A stretch of DNA of 64,000 bases from an uncultured Roseicyclus sp. (lineage in GTDB: Bacteria > Pseudomonadota > Alphaproteobacteria > Rhodobacterales > Rhodobacteraceae). The notes under the pieces are model-generated. The model saw only the letters and a program-made list of their open reading frames with translations, searched no databases and had not been told where the DNA came from. The translations under genes and the position numbers were made by a program. Location of the stretch: positions 248,001-312,000 of the forward strand of contig CANLXA010000004.1 in assembly GCA_947494975.1 (NCBI GenBank), given 5' to 3'. Of this stretch, positions 27,493 to 37,737 are shown piece by piece; the first letter of the stretch is position 1; each line of letters begins with the position of its first letter.

Positions 27493-28041
27493 ATGCCCTT
27501 TGGCCCTCGCCTGAACCGGACGTTGCGTGCGTTCATCGAACGCCAGAAGCTGTTTTTCGTGGCCACCGCCGCGCCGGATGGTCAGGTGAACCTGTCGCCC
27601 AAGGGGGCCGACAGCCTGCGGATCATCAGCGATACTCATATCCGGTGGCTGAACCTTTCGGGCAGCGGCAACGAGACCGCCGGGCATCTGCGCAAATCCC
27701 CGCGAATGACCCTGATGTTCTGCGCGTTCGAGGGCGATGCCTTGATCTTGCGGGTTTATGGCAGTGCGACCACGTTGCATCCGCGTGATCCCGGATGGAC
27801 CGCGGCGGCCGCGGACTTCCTCGAGATGGCGGGGACCCGGCAGATCTTTGACCTGACCATTGATCGGGTCCAGACGTCGTGCGGGACAGGCGTGCCTGTG
27901 ATGGCTTTTCAGGGCGACCGGGTCGATACCGAACTCGTGCCGTATTTCGAGGATTTGGGCCCGGACGGCGTCGATGCCTTTTGGCGCCGCAAGAACACCG
28001 AAACCATCGATGGCTTCCCGACGGGATTGTTCGAGGATTGA
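27493..28041 (+). CDS. pyridoxamine 5'-phosphate oxidase family protein
   Basis: 182 aa. A flavin/heme split-barrel protein: FIERQKLFFVATAAPDGQVNLSPKG near the N-terminus, then NETAGHLRKSPRMTLMFCAF. This branch is common in stress and general oxidoreductase roles and is not the biosynthetic PdxH. AAGGAG is 8 bases before the ATG. Confidence 0.87.
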   Translation: MPFGPRLNRTLRAFIERQKLFFVATAAPDGQVNLSPKGADSLRIISDTHIRWLNLSGSGNETAGHLRKSPRMTLMFCAFEGDALILRVYGSATTLHPRDPGWTAAAADFLEMAGTRQIFDLTIDRVQTSCGTGVPVMAFQGDRVDTELVPYFEDLGPDGVDAFWRRKNTETIDGFPTGLFED

Positions 28042-28276
28042 GGCTGCGATTCAATCAAAGCGGTGGCGGCGACGTTAACCTTCGCGTCCTTGGCGTAAGA
28101 ATCTGGGATATCTGCGACATTTCGGCATAGATGCGCGCGTTTGTCCGCTGGACGCCTATAACCTCAGTCAGTAACAGCAGTCCAAGCCGGGCGCACGGGG
28201 GGATTCCGTGGTCCGCATTTCGTTTTCTTCAGCGCGCGGAGACGTCCGCGCCCGAGAGCAAGAAGGGATGAACCCC

Positions 28277-28873
28277 GTGTCACACGCAGAGGACCCGTCG
28301 GGCGAACGCCGCGACTTCCTGTACTACGCCACCGCCGGTTTCGGCGCGGTCGCCGCCGGCGCCGCCGCCTGGCCGCTTGTGAATTCGATGAATCCGTCGG
28401 CCGATACCCGGGCGGCAAGCCAGATGCGCGTTGACGTATCCGGCGTGTCCGAAGGCACGCAGCTTACGGTTCTGTTCCTGGGCAAGCCGATCTTTATCCG
28501 ACGTGCGACGCCGGACGAGATCGAGGCGGCGCAGGCCGTTGAACTGGGCGAGCTTCCGGATCAGATCGCACGCAACGAGAACATCTCGGGCGACGTGGAG
28601 GCAACGGTGGAGAACCGCTTCCTGCCGCCATTTGGCGGCGGCGAAGGTGACGGTGCGGCTGCTGCCGGTGGCTGGCTCGTGATGCAGGGCGTCTGTACGC
28701 ACCTGGGCTGCGTACCGCTCGGGGATGGTGCCGGTGATTTCGGCGGCTGGTTCTGCCCCTGCCACGGCTCACACTATGATACCGCTGGCCGCATCCGTCG
28801 CGGCCCCGCGCCCGAGAACCTGCCGATCCCGGCGGCAGAGTTCATCGACGACACAACAATCTTGCTCGGTTAA
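28277..28873 (+). CDS. petA: ubiquinol-cytochrome c reductase Rieske iron-sulfur subunit
   Basis: 198 aa. Carries electrons from ubiquinol to cytochrome c1 in the bc1 complex. A twin-arginine-type anchor ([11 protein letters not shown]) precedes the membrane helix. The 2Fe-2S ligands are in CTHLGC and CPCHGSHYD, with a disulfide between the second cysteines. The GTG at 28277 is chosen because it gives the VSHAED N-terminus seen in Rhodobacter; an ATG at 28268 (MNP) is also possible. First gene of petABC. Confidence 0.96.
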   Translation: MSHAEDPSGERRDFLYYATAGFGAVAAGAAAWPLVNSMNPSADTRAASQMRVDVSGVSEGTQLTVLFLGKPIFIRRATPDEIEAAQAVELGELPDQIARNENISGDVEATVENRFLPPFGGGEGDGAAAAGGWLVMQGVCTHLGCVPLGDGAGDFGGWFCPCHGSHYDTAGRIRRGPAPENLPIPAAEFIDDTTILLG

Positions 28874-28887
28874 GGGAGGAACGACTC

Positions 28888-30243
28888 ATGGGTGGTATTC
28901 CCCACGACCATTACGAACCGAACTCACGCGGCGAGAAGTGGCTACACCGCCGCTTGCCGATCGTGGGTTTGATGTACGACACGCTGATGATCCCCACACC
29001 CAAGAACCTCAACTGGATGTGGATCTTCGGGATTGTGTTGGTCTTTTGCCTGGTGATGCAGATCATCACCGGCGTTCTTCTGGTGATGCACTACACGCCG
29101 CATGTCGACATGGCCTTTGCCTCGGTCGAGCACATCATGCGCAACGTGAACGGCGGCTGGGCGATCCGCTATATCCACCAGAACGGCGCCTCGCTGTTCT
29201 TCATCGCCGTTTATCTGCACATCTTCCGCGGCCTTTACTACGGCTCCTATAAGGCACCCCGCGAGGTCACGTGGATCATCGGGATGCTGATCTATGTGCT
29301 GATGATGGCCACGGCGTTCATGGGCTACGTTCTGCCCTGGGGTCAGATGTCCTTCTGGGGTGCCACGGTGATTACCGGCCTCTTCGGCGCGATCCCCTTC
29401 ATCGGCGAAGGCATCCAGACCTGGCTTTTGGGCGGACCGGCGGTGGACAACGCCACGCTGAACCGGTTCCTGTCGCTGCACTACCTGCTGCCCTTCCTAA
29501 TCCTGGGCCTCGTGATCGTGCACATCTGGGCCTTCCACACCACGGGTAACAACAACCCCACGGGTGTCGAGGTGCGCCGCACCTCGAAGAAAGAAGCGGA
29601 GGCTGACACGCTGCCGTTCTGGCCCTATTTCGTGATCAAGGACCTGTTCGCGCTGGCCGTGATCCTGGTGATCTTCTTCGCCATCGTGGGCTTCATGCCG
29701 AACTACCTGGGCCACCCCGATAACTATATCGAGGCGAATCCGCTGGCCACGCCTGCACACATCGTGCCCGAATGGTACTTCTTGCCGTTCTACGCGATCC
29801 TGCGCGCCTTCGACCAAGAGGTCTGGGTTGTGATCGCGGCGGATTTCCTCACAGGCGGCATCGTCGACGCGAAGTTCTTCGGTGTGATCGCGATGTTTGG
29901 CGCCATGCTGGTGATGGCACTGGCTCCGTGGCTGGATACGTCCAGCGTGCGGTCCGGTCGGTATCGTCCGATGTTCAAGTGGTGGTTCTGGGTCTTTGCG
30001 TTCAACTTCGTCGTCCTGACATGGGTTGGTGCGCGCCCGGCGGAGGGTATCTATCCCTACATCGCGCTGATCGCCTCGGCCTATTGGTTCGCGTATTTCC
30101 TGGTGATCCTGCCTCTTCTGGGCGTCATCGAGAAACCGCTGCCGCAGCCCGACACGATCGAGGACGATTTCAACGAACACTATAGCGGCGATGACGGCAC
30201 GCCCGGTTCCGGCACGGCGGCTGCGCCGTCCCCGGCAGAGTGA
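28888..30243 (+). CDS. petB: cytochrome b subunit of bc1 complex
   Basis: 451 aa. An integral membrane subunit with eight helices and two b hemes. Heme-ligating His pairs lie in the helices containing [20 protein letters not shown] and [19 protein letters not shown]. The Qo-site [13 protein letters not shown] motif is present. The C-terminus has a short Gly/Thr/Pro tail. The ATG follows GGGAGGAA. Confidence 0.98.
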   Translation: MGGIPHDHYEPNSRGEKWLHRRLPIVGLMYDTLMIPTPKNLNWMWIFGIVLVFCLVMQIITGVLLVMHYTPHVDMAFASVEHIMRNVNGGWAIRYIHQNGASLFFIAVYLHIFRGLYYGSYKAPREVTWIIGMLIYVLMMATAFMGYVLPWGQMSFWGATVITGLFGAIPFIGEGIQTWLLGGPAVDNATLNRFLSLHYLLPFLILGLVIVHIWAFHTTGNNNPTGVEVRRTSKKEAEADTLPFWPYFVIKDLFALAVILVIFFAIVGFMPNYLGHPDNYIEANPLATPAHIVPEWYFLPFYAILRAFDQEVWVVIAADFLTGGIVDAKFFGVIAMFGAMLVMALAPWLDTSSVRSGRYRPMFKWWFWVFAFNFVVLTWVGARPAEGIYPYIALIASAYWFAYFLVILPLLGVIEKPLPQPDTIEDDFNEHYSGDDGTPGSGTAAAPSPAE

Positions 30244-30260
30244 GAGAGAGGATACTGACA

Positions 30261-31070
30261 ATGCTCAGGAAACTTGCAATCAGCACCACCGCGGCGCTGG
30301 CCCTCTCCACCGGGGGCGCCATGGCCGCAGGCGGTTCCGGCTACGTTGAAAACTACGCCTTCTCGTTCGAAGGGCCGTTCGGCACCTTCGATCAGGATCA
30401 GCTTCAGCGTGGCCTCCAGGTCTTCACCGAAGTCTGTGCGGGCTGTCATGGCCTGCAATATGTCCCCCTCCGCACGTTGGCGGATGAAGGCGGCATCGGC
30501 TGGACGGAAGATGAAGTGCGCGCCTATATCGACGAGAACTTCATCGAGATATTCGATGACGATCTTCAGGATTTCCGGATGGCGACGCCGAACGACAATT
30601 TCCCGGCCAATACCGGGGTCGGCGCACCGGATCTCAGCCTGATGGCGAAGGCGCGCGCGGGCTTCCACGGCCCGGTCGGGCTTGGCATCAACCAGTTCCT
30701 CTACGGGATCGGCGGGCCGGAATATATCGCGTCGCTTCTGACCCACTACACCGGCGAGGACGTGGAACAGTTCGGGACGATCCTCTATGAGAACGAGACC
30801 TTCGAGGGCGGCTTGATCTCCATGGCACCTCCGCTTTGGGAGGATGCCGTGGAATATGCCGATGGCACGCCCGCCACCGTCGAACAGATGGCTTTGGACG
30901 TGTCCGCGTTCCTGATGTGGACGGCCGAGCCGCATATGATGGCGCGCAAGCAAATGGGCATCGTCGCGGTCATCGTGCTCGGCATCTTCTCGGTGCTGCT
31001 TTACCTCAGCAACAAGCGCCTTTGGGCACCGGTCAAGGCCGCGGCCAAGAACCGCCGCCCGGCTGAATAA
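30261..31070 (+). CDS. petC: cytochrome c1
   Basis: 269 aa. A cleavable signal peptide (residues 1-22, ending AMA), the heme c site [11 protein letters not shown], and a C-terminal anchor helix ([17 protein letters not shown]) place the heme domain in the periplasm. The sixth heme ligand Met is probably in SLMAKAR or SMAPPL. The ATG at 30261 follows an AGAGGA site. Last gene of the operon; a strong terminator follows. Confidence 0.97.
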   Translation: MLRKLAISTTAALALSTGGAMAAGGSGYVENYAFSFEGPFGTFDQDQLQRGLQVFTEVCAGCHGLQYVPLRTLADEGGIGWTEDEVRAYIDENFIEIFDDDLQDFRMATPNDNFPANTGVGAPDLSLMAKARAGFHGPVGLGINQFLYGIGGPEYIASLLTHYTGEDVEQFGTILYENETFEGGLISMAPPLWEDAVEYADGTPATVEQMALDVSAFLMWTAEPHMMARKQMGIVAVIVLGIFSVLLYLSNKRLWAPVKAAAKNRRPAE

Positions 31071-31095
31071 TCGCCGTCACCGTCTGAACCAGCGA

Positions 31096-31118
31096 ACGCG
31101 CCCTCCGGGGCGCGTTTT
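31096..31118 (+). terminator. intrinsic terminator of petABC
   Basis: Perfect 8-bp stem ACGCGCCC / GGGCGCGT with a TCCG tetraloop, running into TTTT. It lies 26 bases after the petC stop and before the convergent thiQ gene. Confidence 0.88.
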
Positions 31119-31141
31119 GCGTTTCTCAGTGGGATGAAGTC

Positions 31142-31831
31142 CTACATCCACGGCGCCAGAATCGGTGCCTCGGTGGCAACAGCCTCCCGCAGCGGCATAT
31201 CAAGGGCCACCGCCCCATCCTCCAGCAACACGACCCGGTCGCACATCTGTTCCGCGTCGCGCAGATCATGCGTGGCCATCAGGAGTGTCTGCCCCGTCTC
31301 GTCGCACAGAGTGCGCACCAGCGTCAGCATCTCGCGGCGCAGGCCGGGGTCGAGCGCGGCGAACGGCTCATCCAGCAGCGTCAGGGGCCGGTCGCGCAGC
31401 AGCATCCGCGCCAGCGCCACGCGGCTCTGCTGCCCACCAGATAACTCCGCCGGTTTCCGCTTGGCCATATCCGGCAGGCCGACGCGATCCAGCGATGCGG
31501 CGACTCGCGTCCGATCGTCGCCCCGCAGGTTCAGGTTGGGGTCGATCCCAAGCGCCACATTGTCGAAGACGGTCAGGTGCGGAAACAGGTTGCCGTCCTG
31601 AAACAGGATCGAGAGAGGCCGGCTGGCGACCGACGCGCGGGAGACGTCTTGATCCCTGATCCAAACGCGTCCGGCATCGGGCCAGATGAACCCCGCAATC
31701 AGCGACAGAAGCGTCGATTTTCCGCTGCCGGATGCGCCCATCACGGCCACGCGGGCACCCGCCGGGATCGTCAGATCAGCTTGCAGGCAGAACGTGCCTT
31801 GCTGAACGCGCACCTTTTCAAAGCGAAGCAT
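31142..31831 (-). CDS. thiQ: thiamine ABC transporter ATP-binding protein
   Basis: 229 aa. ABC ATPase with Walker A GASGSGKS, signature LSGGQQSR, and Walker B TLLDEPFAALD. The gene overlaps thiP by 14 bases. The TPP riboswitch upstream of the operon supports thiamine or thiamine phosphates as substrate. Confidence 0.93.
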   Translation of the reverse strand: MLRFEKVRVQQGTFCLQADLTIPAGARVAVMGASGSGKSTLLSLIAGFIWPDAGRVWIRDQDVSRASVASRPLSILFQDGNLFPHLTVFDNVALGIDPNLNLRGDDRTRVAASLDRVGLPDMAKRKPAELSGGQQSRVALARMLLRDRPLTLLDEPFAALDPGLRREMLTLVRTLCDETGQTLLMATHDLRDAEQMCDRVVLLEDGAVALDMPLREAVATEAPILAPWM

Positions 31832-33383
31832 TCACACGCCCTCCCCGGTCAAACAGCCAGAACAAACCCAGCGACAGCGCCATCAGGAGAACGGCCGCTC
31901 CCTGCGCATCATTGGTGCGGTAGGATCCGAACAGGCGGTACATCTCCAACGGCAACGTTTCCTGCCCCGGGGCGGAGAAGAGCGCGATAACCCCCAGATC
32001 GCCCATGGAAAATGCCGCTGCCAGGCCTGCACCGAACCCCAACGGACGGCGTAGGCGCGGCAGGATCGCATGGCGCAGGCGGGCCGTGCCGTGCAGTCCC
32101 AGCGCGTCAGCCAATCGGCCCTGCGTTGCCTCGGCCTCCGTCGCGGCCGGGATCAGGGCGCGCAGCAGGAAGGGCAGGGCCACCAATGCGTTGACGACGC
32201 CGGTGATCGGCAGGCTCAGGGCAATTGGGTCGGCCACCGGAAAGACGATCAGAAACAGGCCCGTGCCGATCACCAGCGGCGAGACCGCGATGGATAGGAG
32301 GCCCACGCCCTCCAACCCCGCGCGGGCCGCGCGCCCCGCGATCAACAGCGCGATCGGCAAAGCGAGTGTCACCGAGAGTACCGTGGATCCCAATGCCACG
32401 AAGATCGATCGTAACGCCGCCTGCCACGTGGAGGCGGGCAGGCCCACAATGGCCCCGATGCCGTCTGCGGTGACAGCCACAAGCGGCACGACGATGAAAA
32501 GGCCCGCCACAACCAGCGCGGCGATATCCCAGAGACCCGCGGTTCGGGTATCGCCCGGCCAAGCCATCGCTGGCCGATCCAGCCCGCCGCCGAAGCCCGA
32601 CGTTCCGGCCAGACGCCAGGCCAGCAGGCCTGCGGCGACGCAAATCGCCACCTGTATTACCCCCAGCAAAGCGGCCCGACCCAAGTCGAAATCGAAGCGG
32701 AACGCCTGGTAGATCGCAAGCTCCACGGTGGTGGCGGACGGGCCGCCACCCAGGATCAGGGCAACCGCAAAACTGGTCGTGCAGATCAGGAAAATCACCA
32801 GCGCAGCGCCGGGCAGGGTCGCGCGGAGAAGCGGCCATTCGAAATGCCGCCGCGTGGCACGTCCGTCGAAATTCAGCGCATGGGCCAGCCGGACCCGTTC
32901 GGCGGGAATGGCAAGCCACGCCTGCAGAAGCAGTCGGGTGGCGAGCGGCAGGTTGAGGAAGACATGGGCCAGCACCACGCCGAAGAGGCCGTAGATCTCA
33001 ATTGTCCCCGCGCCGATCCCGATCAGGGCGGCATTCAGCCACCCGGCGCGGCCAAAGACAGCCAGAAGGCCAAGAACCGCGACGATCACCGGCAGGATGA
33101 ACGGGGCACCCATCAGGGCCACGTAGGCCCCGCGGCCACGAAACCGGCGCCGCGCGAGGGCCCGCGCCACGGGAATTGCGGCAAGGCAGGACACGCCTGC
33201 CGAAAGGGCCGCCTGCACCAGGGTGAACCGGATCGCAGCCCAGTCCGAGGGCCGCAACCCGGCAAAGCCCTCGGCCCGCAGCACCACGGCGATCAGCGGG
33301 CCAAGAATCATCAGAACGACCAGCAGGATGAAAACCCCGCCGATCGCCTGAACCCCGCTTATCGGCTGAGCGCGGCTTGCCAT
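31818..33383 (-). CDS. thiP: thiamine ABC transporter permease
   Basis: 521 aa. A fused, two-repeat permease with about 12 transmembrane helices. Each half carries a binding-protein-dependent transport loop for contact with ThiQ. The start overlaps the thiB end by 25 bases, showing tight coupling. Length fits ThiP. Confidence 0.93.
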   Translation of the reverse strand: MASRAQPISGVQAIGGVFILLVVLMILGPLIAVVLRAEGFAGLRPSDWAAIRFTLVQAALSAGVSCLAAIPVARALARRRFRGRGAYVALMGAPFILPVIVAVLGLLAVFGRAGWLNAALIGIGAGTIEIYGLFGVVLAHVFLNLPLATRLLLQAWLAIPAERVRLAHALNFDGRATRRHFEWPLLRATLPGAALVIFLICTTSFAVALILGGGPSATTVELAIYQAFRFDFDLGRAALLGVIQVAICVAAGLLAWRLAGTSGFGGGLDRPAMAWPGDTRTAGLWDIAALVVAGLFIVVPLVAVTADGIGAIVGLPASTWQAALRSIFVALGSTVLSVTLALPIALLIAGRAARAGLEGVGLLSIAVSPLVIGTGLFLIVFPVADPIALSLPITGVVNALVALPFLLRALIPAATEAEATQGRLADALGLHGTARLRHAILPRLRRPLGFGAGLAAAFSMGDLGVIALFSAPGQETLPLEMYRLFGSYRTNDAQGAAVLLMALSLGLFWLFDRGGRVNASL

Positions 33384-34348
33384 GTTGCCAATGCCTCATC
33401 GCGGATCGCGGCAGCCTCTTCCGCCGAATAGATCAGTGCAACATCCGGCACGGTCAGGGTGTTGAACCCGTCCGGCAGGGCCTCGGGCGCAAGCGCGGCG
33501 GGATACATCCAGTTGGTGGTCGGGATCACCTCCTGGAAGACGGGCGTCAGCATGAAGGTCAGGAACCGGCCCGCCAGATCGACGTCATCCGCCGTGTTCA
33601 GAAGCCCGGCAACTTCGATCTGAAGGTAGTGCCCTTCGTCAAATTCGGCGGCGGCAAAGCCGGCATCCTCCTCGGCGATCAGGTGATAGGCCGGTGAGGT
33701 CGTGTAACTGAGCACCATGTCGGCCTCGTCTTCCAGGAACAGGCCATAGGCCTCGGACCAGCCGGGCGTGACGGTCACGACGTTGTCGGCCAAACCTTCC
33801 CAGATCTCCGCCGCGCCATCGCCATAGACATGCTGCACCCACATCACGAGGCCCAGGCCGGGGGTGGACGAGCGCGGATCCTGGATCACGATGCGGATGT
33901 CCGAGGCCGCCAGTTCGCCAAAGGTCGACGGCACGTTTTCCATGTCGGCCCGGTGGACGAAGGCGAAATAGCCCCAGTCGAATGGCAGGAAGTTGGGATC
34001 GGTCCAGACCACGGGGAGCGTCAGGTCGTTGGCCATGATGTTGTGCTCGGCCATCAGGCCGGCCTCAACCGCCGCAGCCGTCAGGTTGGTATCGAGGCCC
34101 AGTACGATGTCCGCCTCCGAGCGTTCCCCTTCGAGCCGGAGGCGCGACAGGACGGCAGCGCCGTCGCCTGCACCCACAAATTGCAGGTCGCAACCGCAGG
34201 TCGCTTCGAAGGCCTCTTCGATTGCGGGGCCGGGGCCCCAATCGGCTACGAAGCTGTCATAGGTATAGACCGTCAGAACGGGCGTATCCTGCGCATGCGC
34301 AGCCCCGACCATGGCAATCATTCCCGCAGCGATGATGGTGGATCTCAT
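33359..34348 (-). CDS. thiB: thiamine-binding periplasmic protein
   Basis: 329 aa. Signal peptide residues 1-19 (ending AHAQ), then the ThiB/TbpA sequence [24 protein letters not shown] and TTNWMYP, both common in this family, are also present. It captures thiamine in the periplasm. GGAGGAG lies 6 bases before the ATG. First gene of thiBPQ. Confidence 0.95.
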   Translation of the reverse strand: MRSTIIAAGMIAMVGAAHAQDTPVLTVYTYDSFVADWGPGPAIEEAFEATCGCDLQFVGAGDGAAVLSRLRLEGERSEADIVLGLDTNLTAAAVEAGLMAEHNIMANDLTLPVVWTDPNFLPFDWGYFAFVHRADMENVPSTFGELAASDIRIVIQDPRSSTPGLGLVMWVQHVYGDGAAEIWEGLADNVVTVTPGWSEAYGLFLEDEADMVLSYTTSPAYHLIAEEDAGFAAAEFDEGHYLQIEVAGLLNTADDVDLAGRFLTFMLTPVFQEVIPTTNWMYPAALAPEALPDGFNTLTVPDVALIYSAEEAAAIRDEALATWQAALSR

Positions 34349-34399
34349 ATCTCACTCCTCCAAAAACTGTGGGCGAAGTGAAGTCCGGGTATCCCGAGA

Positions 34400-34500
34400 A
34401 ACCTTCCCTCCGCCGGTTCTAACCGGTTCAGGTTCAACGGGTCAGCTTGCGCAATCTCAGCCATGGGTGTCGTCAGACGCCCGGGCCCCCCGAGGTAGGG
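34400..34500 (-). promoter_or_regulatory. TPP riboswitch (THI element) upstream of thiBPQ
   Basis: On the minus strand the leader reads TACCTCGGGGGGCCC, then GGCTGAGAT (34453-34461), then CTGACCCGTTGAACCTGA and GGAGGGAAGGT. These are the conserved blocks of the thiamine pyrophosphate aptamer. P1 can form between ACCT and AGGT. The aptamer lies about 50 bases before the thiB start; a CGGG-ATA-CCCG hairpin lies between. In proteobacteria the usual outcome of TPP binding is reduced translation. Confidence 0.95.
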
Positions 34501-34574
34501 CAACACGTAAGTCAAACCGGGGGTGGCGGCAAGCGGCTTGGCATTTGTGCCGCACCCGGCTAACCCGTGGGCTC

Positions 34575-35678
34575 ATGAGCATGAATTCTTTTGGCCACCT
34601 GTTCCGTGTTACCACCTGGGGCGAAAGCCACGGGCCCGCGCTGGGCGCGACGGTCGATGGCTGCCCGCCCGGTATCCCTGTCGATACGGCCGAGATCCAG
34701 CGCTGGATGGACCGCCGCAAGCCCGGCCAGAACAAGTACACCACCCAACGGCGGGAAGCCGATGAGGTTGAAATCCTGTCGGGCGTGTTCGAGGGGCAAT
34801 CGACCGGCACACCGATCCAGCTGATGATCCGCAACACCGATCAACGCTCCAAGGATTACGGTGACATTGCCGAGAAGTTCCGGCCCGGCCATGCCGACAT
34901 CACCTATTGGCAGAAATACGGCATCCGCGATTATCGCGGCGGCGGGCGCTCCAGCGCGCGGGAAACGGCGGCGCGGGTCGCGGCCGGTGGCGTGGCGCGG
35001 GCGGCCCTGGCGCAGATGCTGCCGGATCTGCGGATCACCGGCTATATGGTGCAGATGGGTCCCCACGGGATCGACCGGAACCGGTTCGATCTGGCGCAGG
35101 TGGAGCAGAACCCGTTCTGGGTGCCCGATGCGCAGGCGGCAGAGGACTGGGCCGCGTATCTTGATGGCTTGCGCAAATCCGGTGACAGTGTCGGCGCGGT
35201 GATCGAACTGCGCGCCAGCGGGATGCCCGCCGGTCTCGGCGCGCCTATCTATGGCAAGCTGGATACCGATCTGGCCGCCGCGATGATGAGCATCAATGCC
35301 GTCAAAGGGGTTGAGATCGGCGACGGCATGGCCGCCGCCGCGCTGACCGGATCGGCGAATGCCGACGAGATCCATATGGGTGCAAATGGCCCGGAATATT
35401 CGTCCAACCACGCCGGTGGGATCCTGGGCGGCATTTCGACAGGTCAGGACGTGATCGTCCGGTTTGCGGTCAAGCCGACCTCGTCCATCCTGACCCCGCG
35501 CGCGACGATCACCAAGTCGGGCGAGGCGGCCGAGATCGTCACCAAGGGCCGCCATGATCCCTGCGTCGGTATCCGGGCCGTCCCTGTGGGCGAGGCGATG
35601 ATGGCTTGTGTCTTGCTGGATCATGTCCTGCTTCATCGCGGTCAGGTCGGTGACGGCAATGGCGGCCAGATCGGGTAA
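34575..35678 (+). CDS. aroC: chorismate synthase
   Basis: 367 aa. Converts EPSP to chorismate with reduced FMN. Conserved signatures: [19 protein letters not shown] at the N-terminus, [19 protein letters not shown], and [19 protein letters not shown]. The ATG at 34575 sits right at the family N-terminus; the upstream open frame crosses the riboswitch and is not coding. Divergent from thiBPQ. Confidence 0.97.
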   Translation: MSMNSFGHLFRVTTWGESHGPALGATVDGCPPGIPVDTAEIQRWMDRRKPGQNKYTTQRREADEVEILSGVFEGQSTGTPIQLMIRNTDQRSKDYGDIAEKFRPGHADITYWQKYGIRDYRGGGRSSARETAARVAAGGVARAALAQMLPDLRITGYMVQMGPHGIDRNRFDLAQVEQNPFWVPDAQAAEDWAAYLDGLRKSGDSVGAVIELRASGMPAGLGAPIYGKLDTDLAAAMMSINAVKGVEIGDGMAAAALTGSANADEIHMGANGPEYSSNHAGGILGGISTGQDVIVRFAVKPTSSILTPRATITKSGEAAEIVTKGRHDPCVGIRAVPVGEAMMACVLLDHVLLHRGQVGDGNGGQIG

Positions 35679-35838
35679 GAATTTTTTAAACCTTTAGCGG
35701 TCTAACTCTCGGCATGAGTAGTTTTTCCGAACTTGGTCCAATCCACGCGCAAAGCGGCAAATCAATACAAGATGTGCCATTTTCTTGCCCCATTTCACCT
35801 AAATATGGTGGTATTGGGGTTTCGGATCTGGATGTCTG

Positions 35839-36555
35839 ATGGGGCAGTATTCACATACGGCCGCGCCGCAGCGCGGGATGGTCACGATCGATTGGATGCT
35901 GGCCAGCGTCGGCGGGATTGCCCTGCTACTGTTCGTCGGCTCGATGATCCGGACGAACCTCGAAACGGACCCGACGCGCGATGTCGGCGGCTTCCGCATT
36001 CTGGCGGACGGCGACGAATTGTTGGCCTTTCAGGATTTCAGCTTCGGCGCCGCCGGATGGAACCTGAGCGAGACGACAACGGATCTGCCCGGCCTCGGCC
36101 CCGTCCTTGGCCCGAACGGTGCGGCGCCCGTCAACAGGTCTTTCTCGGTCCCGGACGGAACCGACAATGTGCACTTGTCGTTCGATCTTCATCTGATCGG
36201 CGACTGGGCCGGAGATATCCATATCGCCCTTGACCAGGTGAGTGTTCTGGCTCTCACGCGGCCCGATCCGGCGGGCGATGTGCCGGGCCTGACAGCATCA
36301 CGCGTCGGTGGCCATCTTGCGGTCGCGCAACCCGTAGAAGTCACGCCCAACACTGCCGATGGCACGTCGCCCGGATCAGCGGATGGATTCACAAGCTACA
36401 GCGTGCTCCTCCACGTGGCCGATCCCGGCGACAGCTTCATGCTGCGGTTCTGGACAGAGGCCAGTGTCGGCCCCGAAGCGTCCTGGGCCCTCGACAACGT
36501 CTCCGCGATCGGGATCGCAGGTCGGGACGTCGACCGCGACCAGGTGGCCCGTTAA
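35839..36555 (+). CDS. membrane-anchored protein with Flp-pilin-like N-terminus, function unknown
   Basis: 238 aa. The N-terminus (about residues 12-37, RGMVTIDWMLASVGGIALLL) resembles the class III (Flp-type) pseudopilin leader and hydrophobic stalk of small roseobacter proteins. The ~190-residue exported domain is rich in Asp, Gly and Thr (SFDLHLIGDWAGDIHIALD, SWALDNVSA) and resembles a jelly-roll/lectin-like fold. No tad genes are nearby, so a pilus role is only suggested. Its stop overlaps that of the convergent thioredoxin gene (TTAA). Confidence 0.7.
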   Translation: MGQYSHTAAPQRGMVTIDWMLASVGGIALLLFVGSMIRTNLETDPTRDVGGFRILADGDELLAFQDFSFGAAGWNLSETTTDLPGLGPVLGPNGAAPVNRSFSVPDGTDNVHLSFDLHLIGDWAGDIHIALDQVSVLALTRPDPAGDVPGLTASRVGGHLAVAQPVEVTPNTADGTSPGSADGFTSYSVLLHVADPGDSFMLRFWTEASVGPEASWALDNVSAIGIAGRDVDRDQVAR

Positions 36556-36947
36556 AGGCCCGCATCCAGAAGCGCCCGGATCTCCGCCTCGCGCGTTCCT
36601 GCCACGATGCGGCCCACTTCCTGTCCATCGCGGAACAAGACAAGCGTGGAGCGGCGCGGGATATTGAGGTTGCTGGCCAGCTCTCCGCGCCCATAGACAT
36701 CCCAATCAACCCTGTAGAACGTCATCGCCGCATCATAGGCCGGGTTGGCCGAGCGCAGGGCGTTGATCGTTCGCTCCTGGCTGCGGCAGGTGGAGCACCA
36801 ATCCGCCGCGAAGTCGATGAACACCGTCTCGCCCGCGGCAATCTGCGACTCGGCGGCACCAGGAGTGTAATCGATGGTCTGCGCCTGCGCCAGAACGGGT
36901 GACATCGCCATGGCGGCGGCGGCAAGGATCAGGGTGCGACGGTTCAT
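36552..36947 (-). CDS. periplasmic thioredoxin-fold protein (WCSTC)
   Basis: 131 aa. Signal peptide residues 1-21 (ending AQAQ) then a thioredoxin fold with the active site DWCSTCRSQE. The cis-Pro loop is IPRRSTLVLF. It is probably kept reduced by the CcdA-like membrane protein encoded just upstream and passes electrons to periplasmic disulfides or apocytochromes. The ATG at 36947 is preceded by the strong site AAGGAGG. A longer frame is not needed. Confidence 0.9.
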   Translation of the reverse strand: MNRRTLILAAAAMAMSPVLAQAQTIDYTPGAAESQIAAGETVFIDFAADWCSTCRSQERTINALRSANPAYDAAMTFYRVDWDVYGRGELASNLNIPRRSTLVLFRDGQEVGRIVAGTREAEIRALLDAGL

Positions 36948-36969
36948 GGGAAACCTCCTTTTGACGGGA

Positions 36970-37683
36970 TCAAAGAGCAACGGACAGGTCCTGAAGCCAG
37001 ATCGGCATGCGATCCAGGATCCAGATTTCGGCGATCAGGTGCCAGCGCATGTAGATCGCCAGACCAACCAGAAAGAACACCGCGCCGAGGATCGGGCGGG
37101 AGGACGCGGCGAATTTGCGCAACGCGCCCATGCGCTTTTGCAGGGCCGCGCGGGCGCCGTATCCCAGCGCGACAATCACGGAGCCGATGCCGAACGCGAA
37201 GGCCACCATGATGAAGAAGGCACGCAGCAATTCCTCCCCCTGCGAGGCCAGTGAAATGGCCGAGCCAAGCACCGGCCCCACGCACGGGCTCCAGACCGCG
37301 CCCAGCAGCAGGCCACCCAGGAACTGCCCCTGCCAGCCATCGGTCTGCATATCGCGCATTCCGTCATCGGCCCGCGCCGCAATCCCGCCCGTGGCGGTTG
37401 CAAATCGCGCGGAGAGTTGCGGGATCATCAGGACCGCCCCGAAGGCCATCATCATGATCGCACCGGCCTGGGCCACGGTCTCCTCGCGCAGACCCACAAG
37501 ATGGCCCGCGGCGATGACGCCAAAGCCGAGGGTGATGAAGGCAAGCCCCATCCCACCGGCCAGCGCCAGCGGGCCATAACGGCTCGATTGCAGCGAACCG
37601 GCCAGAACGATCGGCAGAATCGGCAAGACGCAGGGGTTGATCAGGGTCAGCAGCCCCGCAGCATAGGCGAGCAGAAATTCCAT
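36970..37683 (-). CDS. ccdA: CcdA/DsbD-like thiol-disulfide transmembrane protein
   Basis: 237 aa with six transmembrane helices. The two redox cysteines are in INPCVLPILP and WSPCVGPVLG, the hallmark of CcdA and the DsbD transmembrane domain. It moves reducing power from cytoplasmic thioredoxin to the periplasm. It lies 22 bases upstream of the thioredoxin gene on the same strand, forming a two-gene electron relay. Confidence 0.93.
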   Translation of the reverse strand: MEFLLAYAAGLLTLINPCVLPILPIVLAGSLQSSRYGPLALAGGMGLAFITLGFGVIAAGHLVGLREETVAQAGAIMMMAFGAVLMIPQLSARFATATGGIAARADDGMRDMQTDGWQGQFLGGLLLGAVWSPCVGPVLGSAISLASQGEELLRAFFIMVAFAFGIGSVIVALGYGARAALQKRMGALRKFAASSRPILGAVFFLVGLAIYMRWHLIAEIWILDRMPIWLQDLSVAL

Positions 37684-37737
37684 TGCGCGGGCATGCCCCA
37701 GACGGCGGCCCAAGTCACATGAAAGATGCGTGAACGA

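Noticed and set aside
28042-28276. Sigma-70 promoter for petABC (TATAAC near 28157)
   Set aside because: The -10-like box has no acceptable -35 element at 16-18 bases; a promoter must exist here but cannot be placed by eye.
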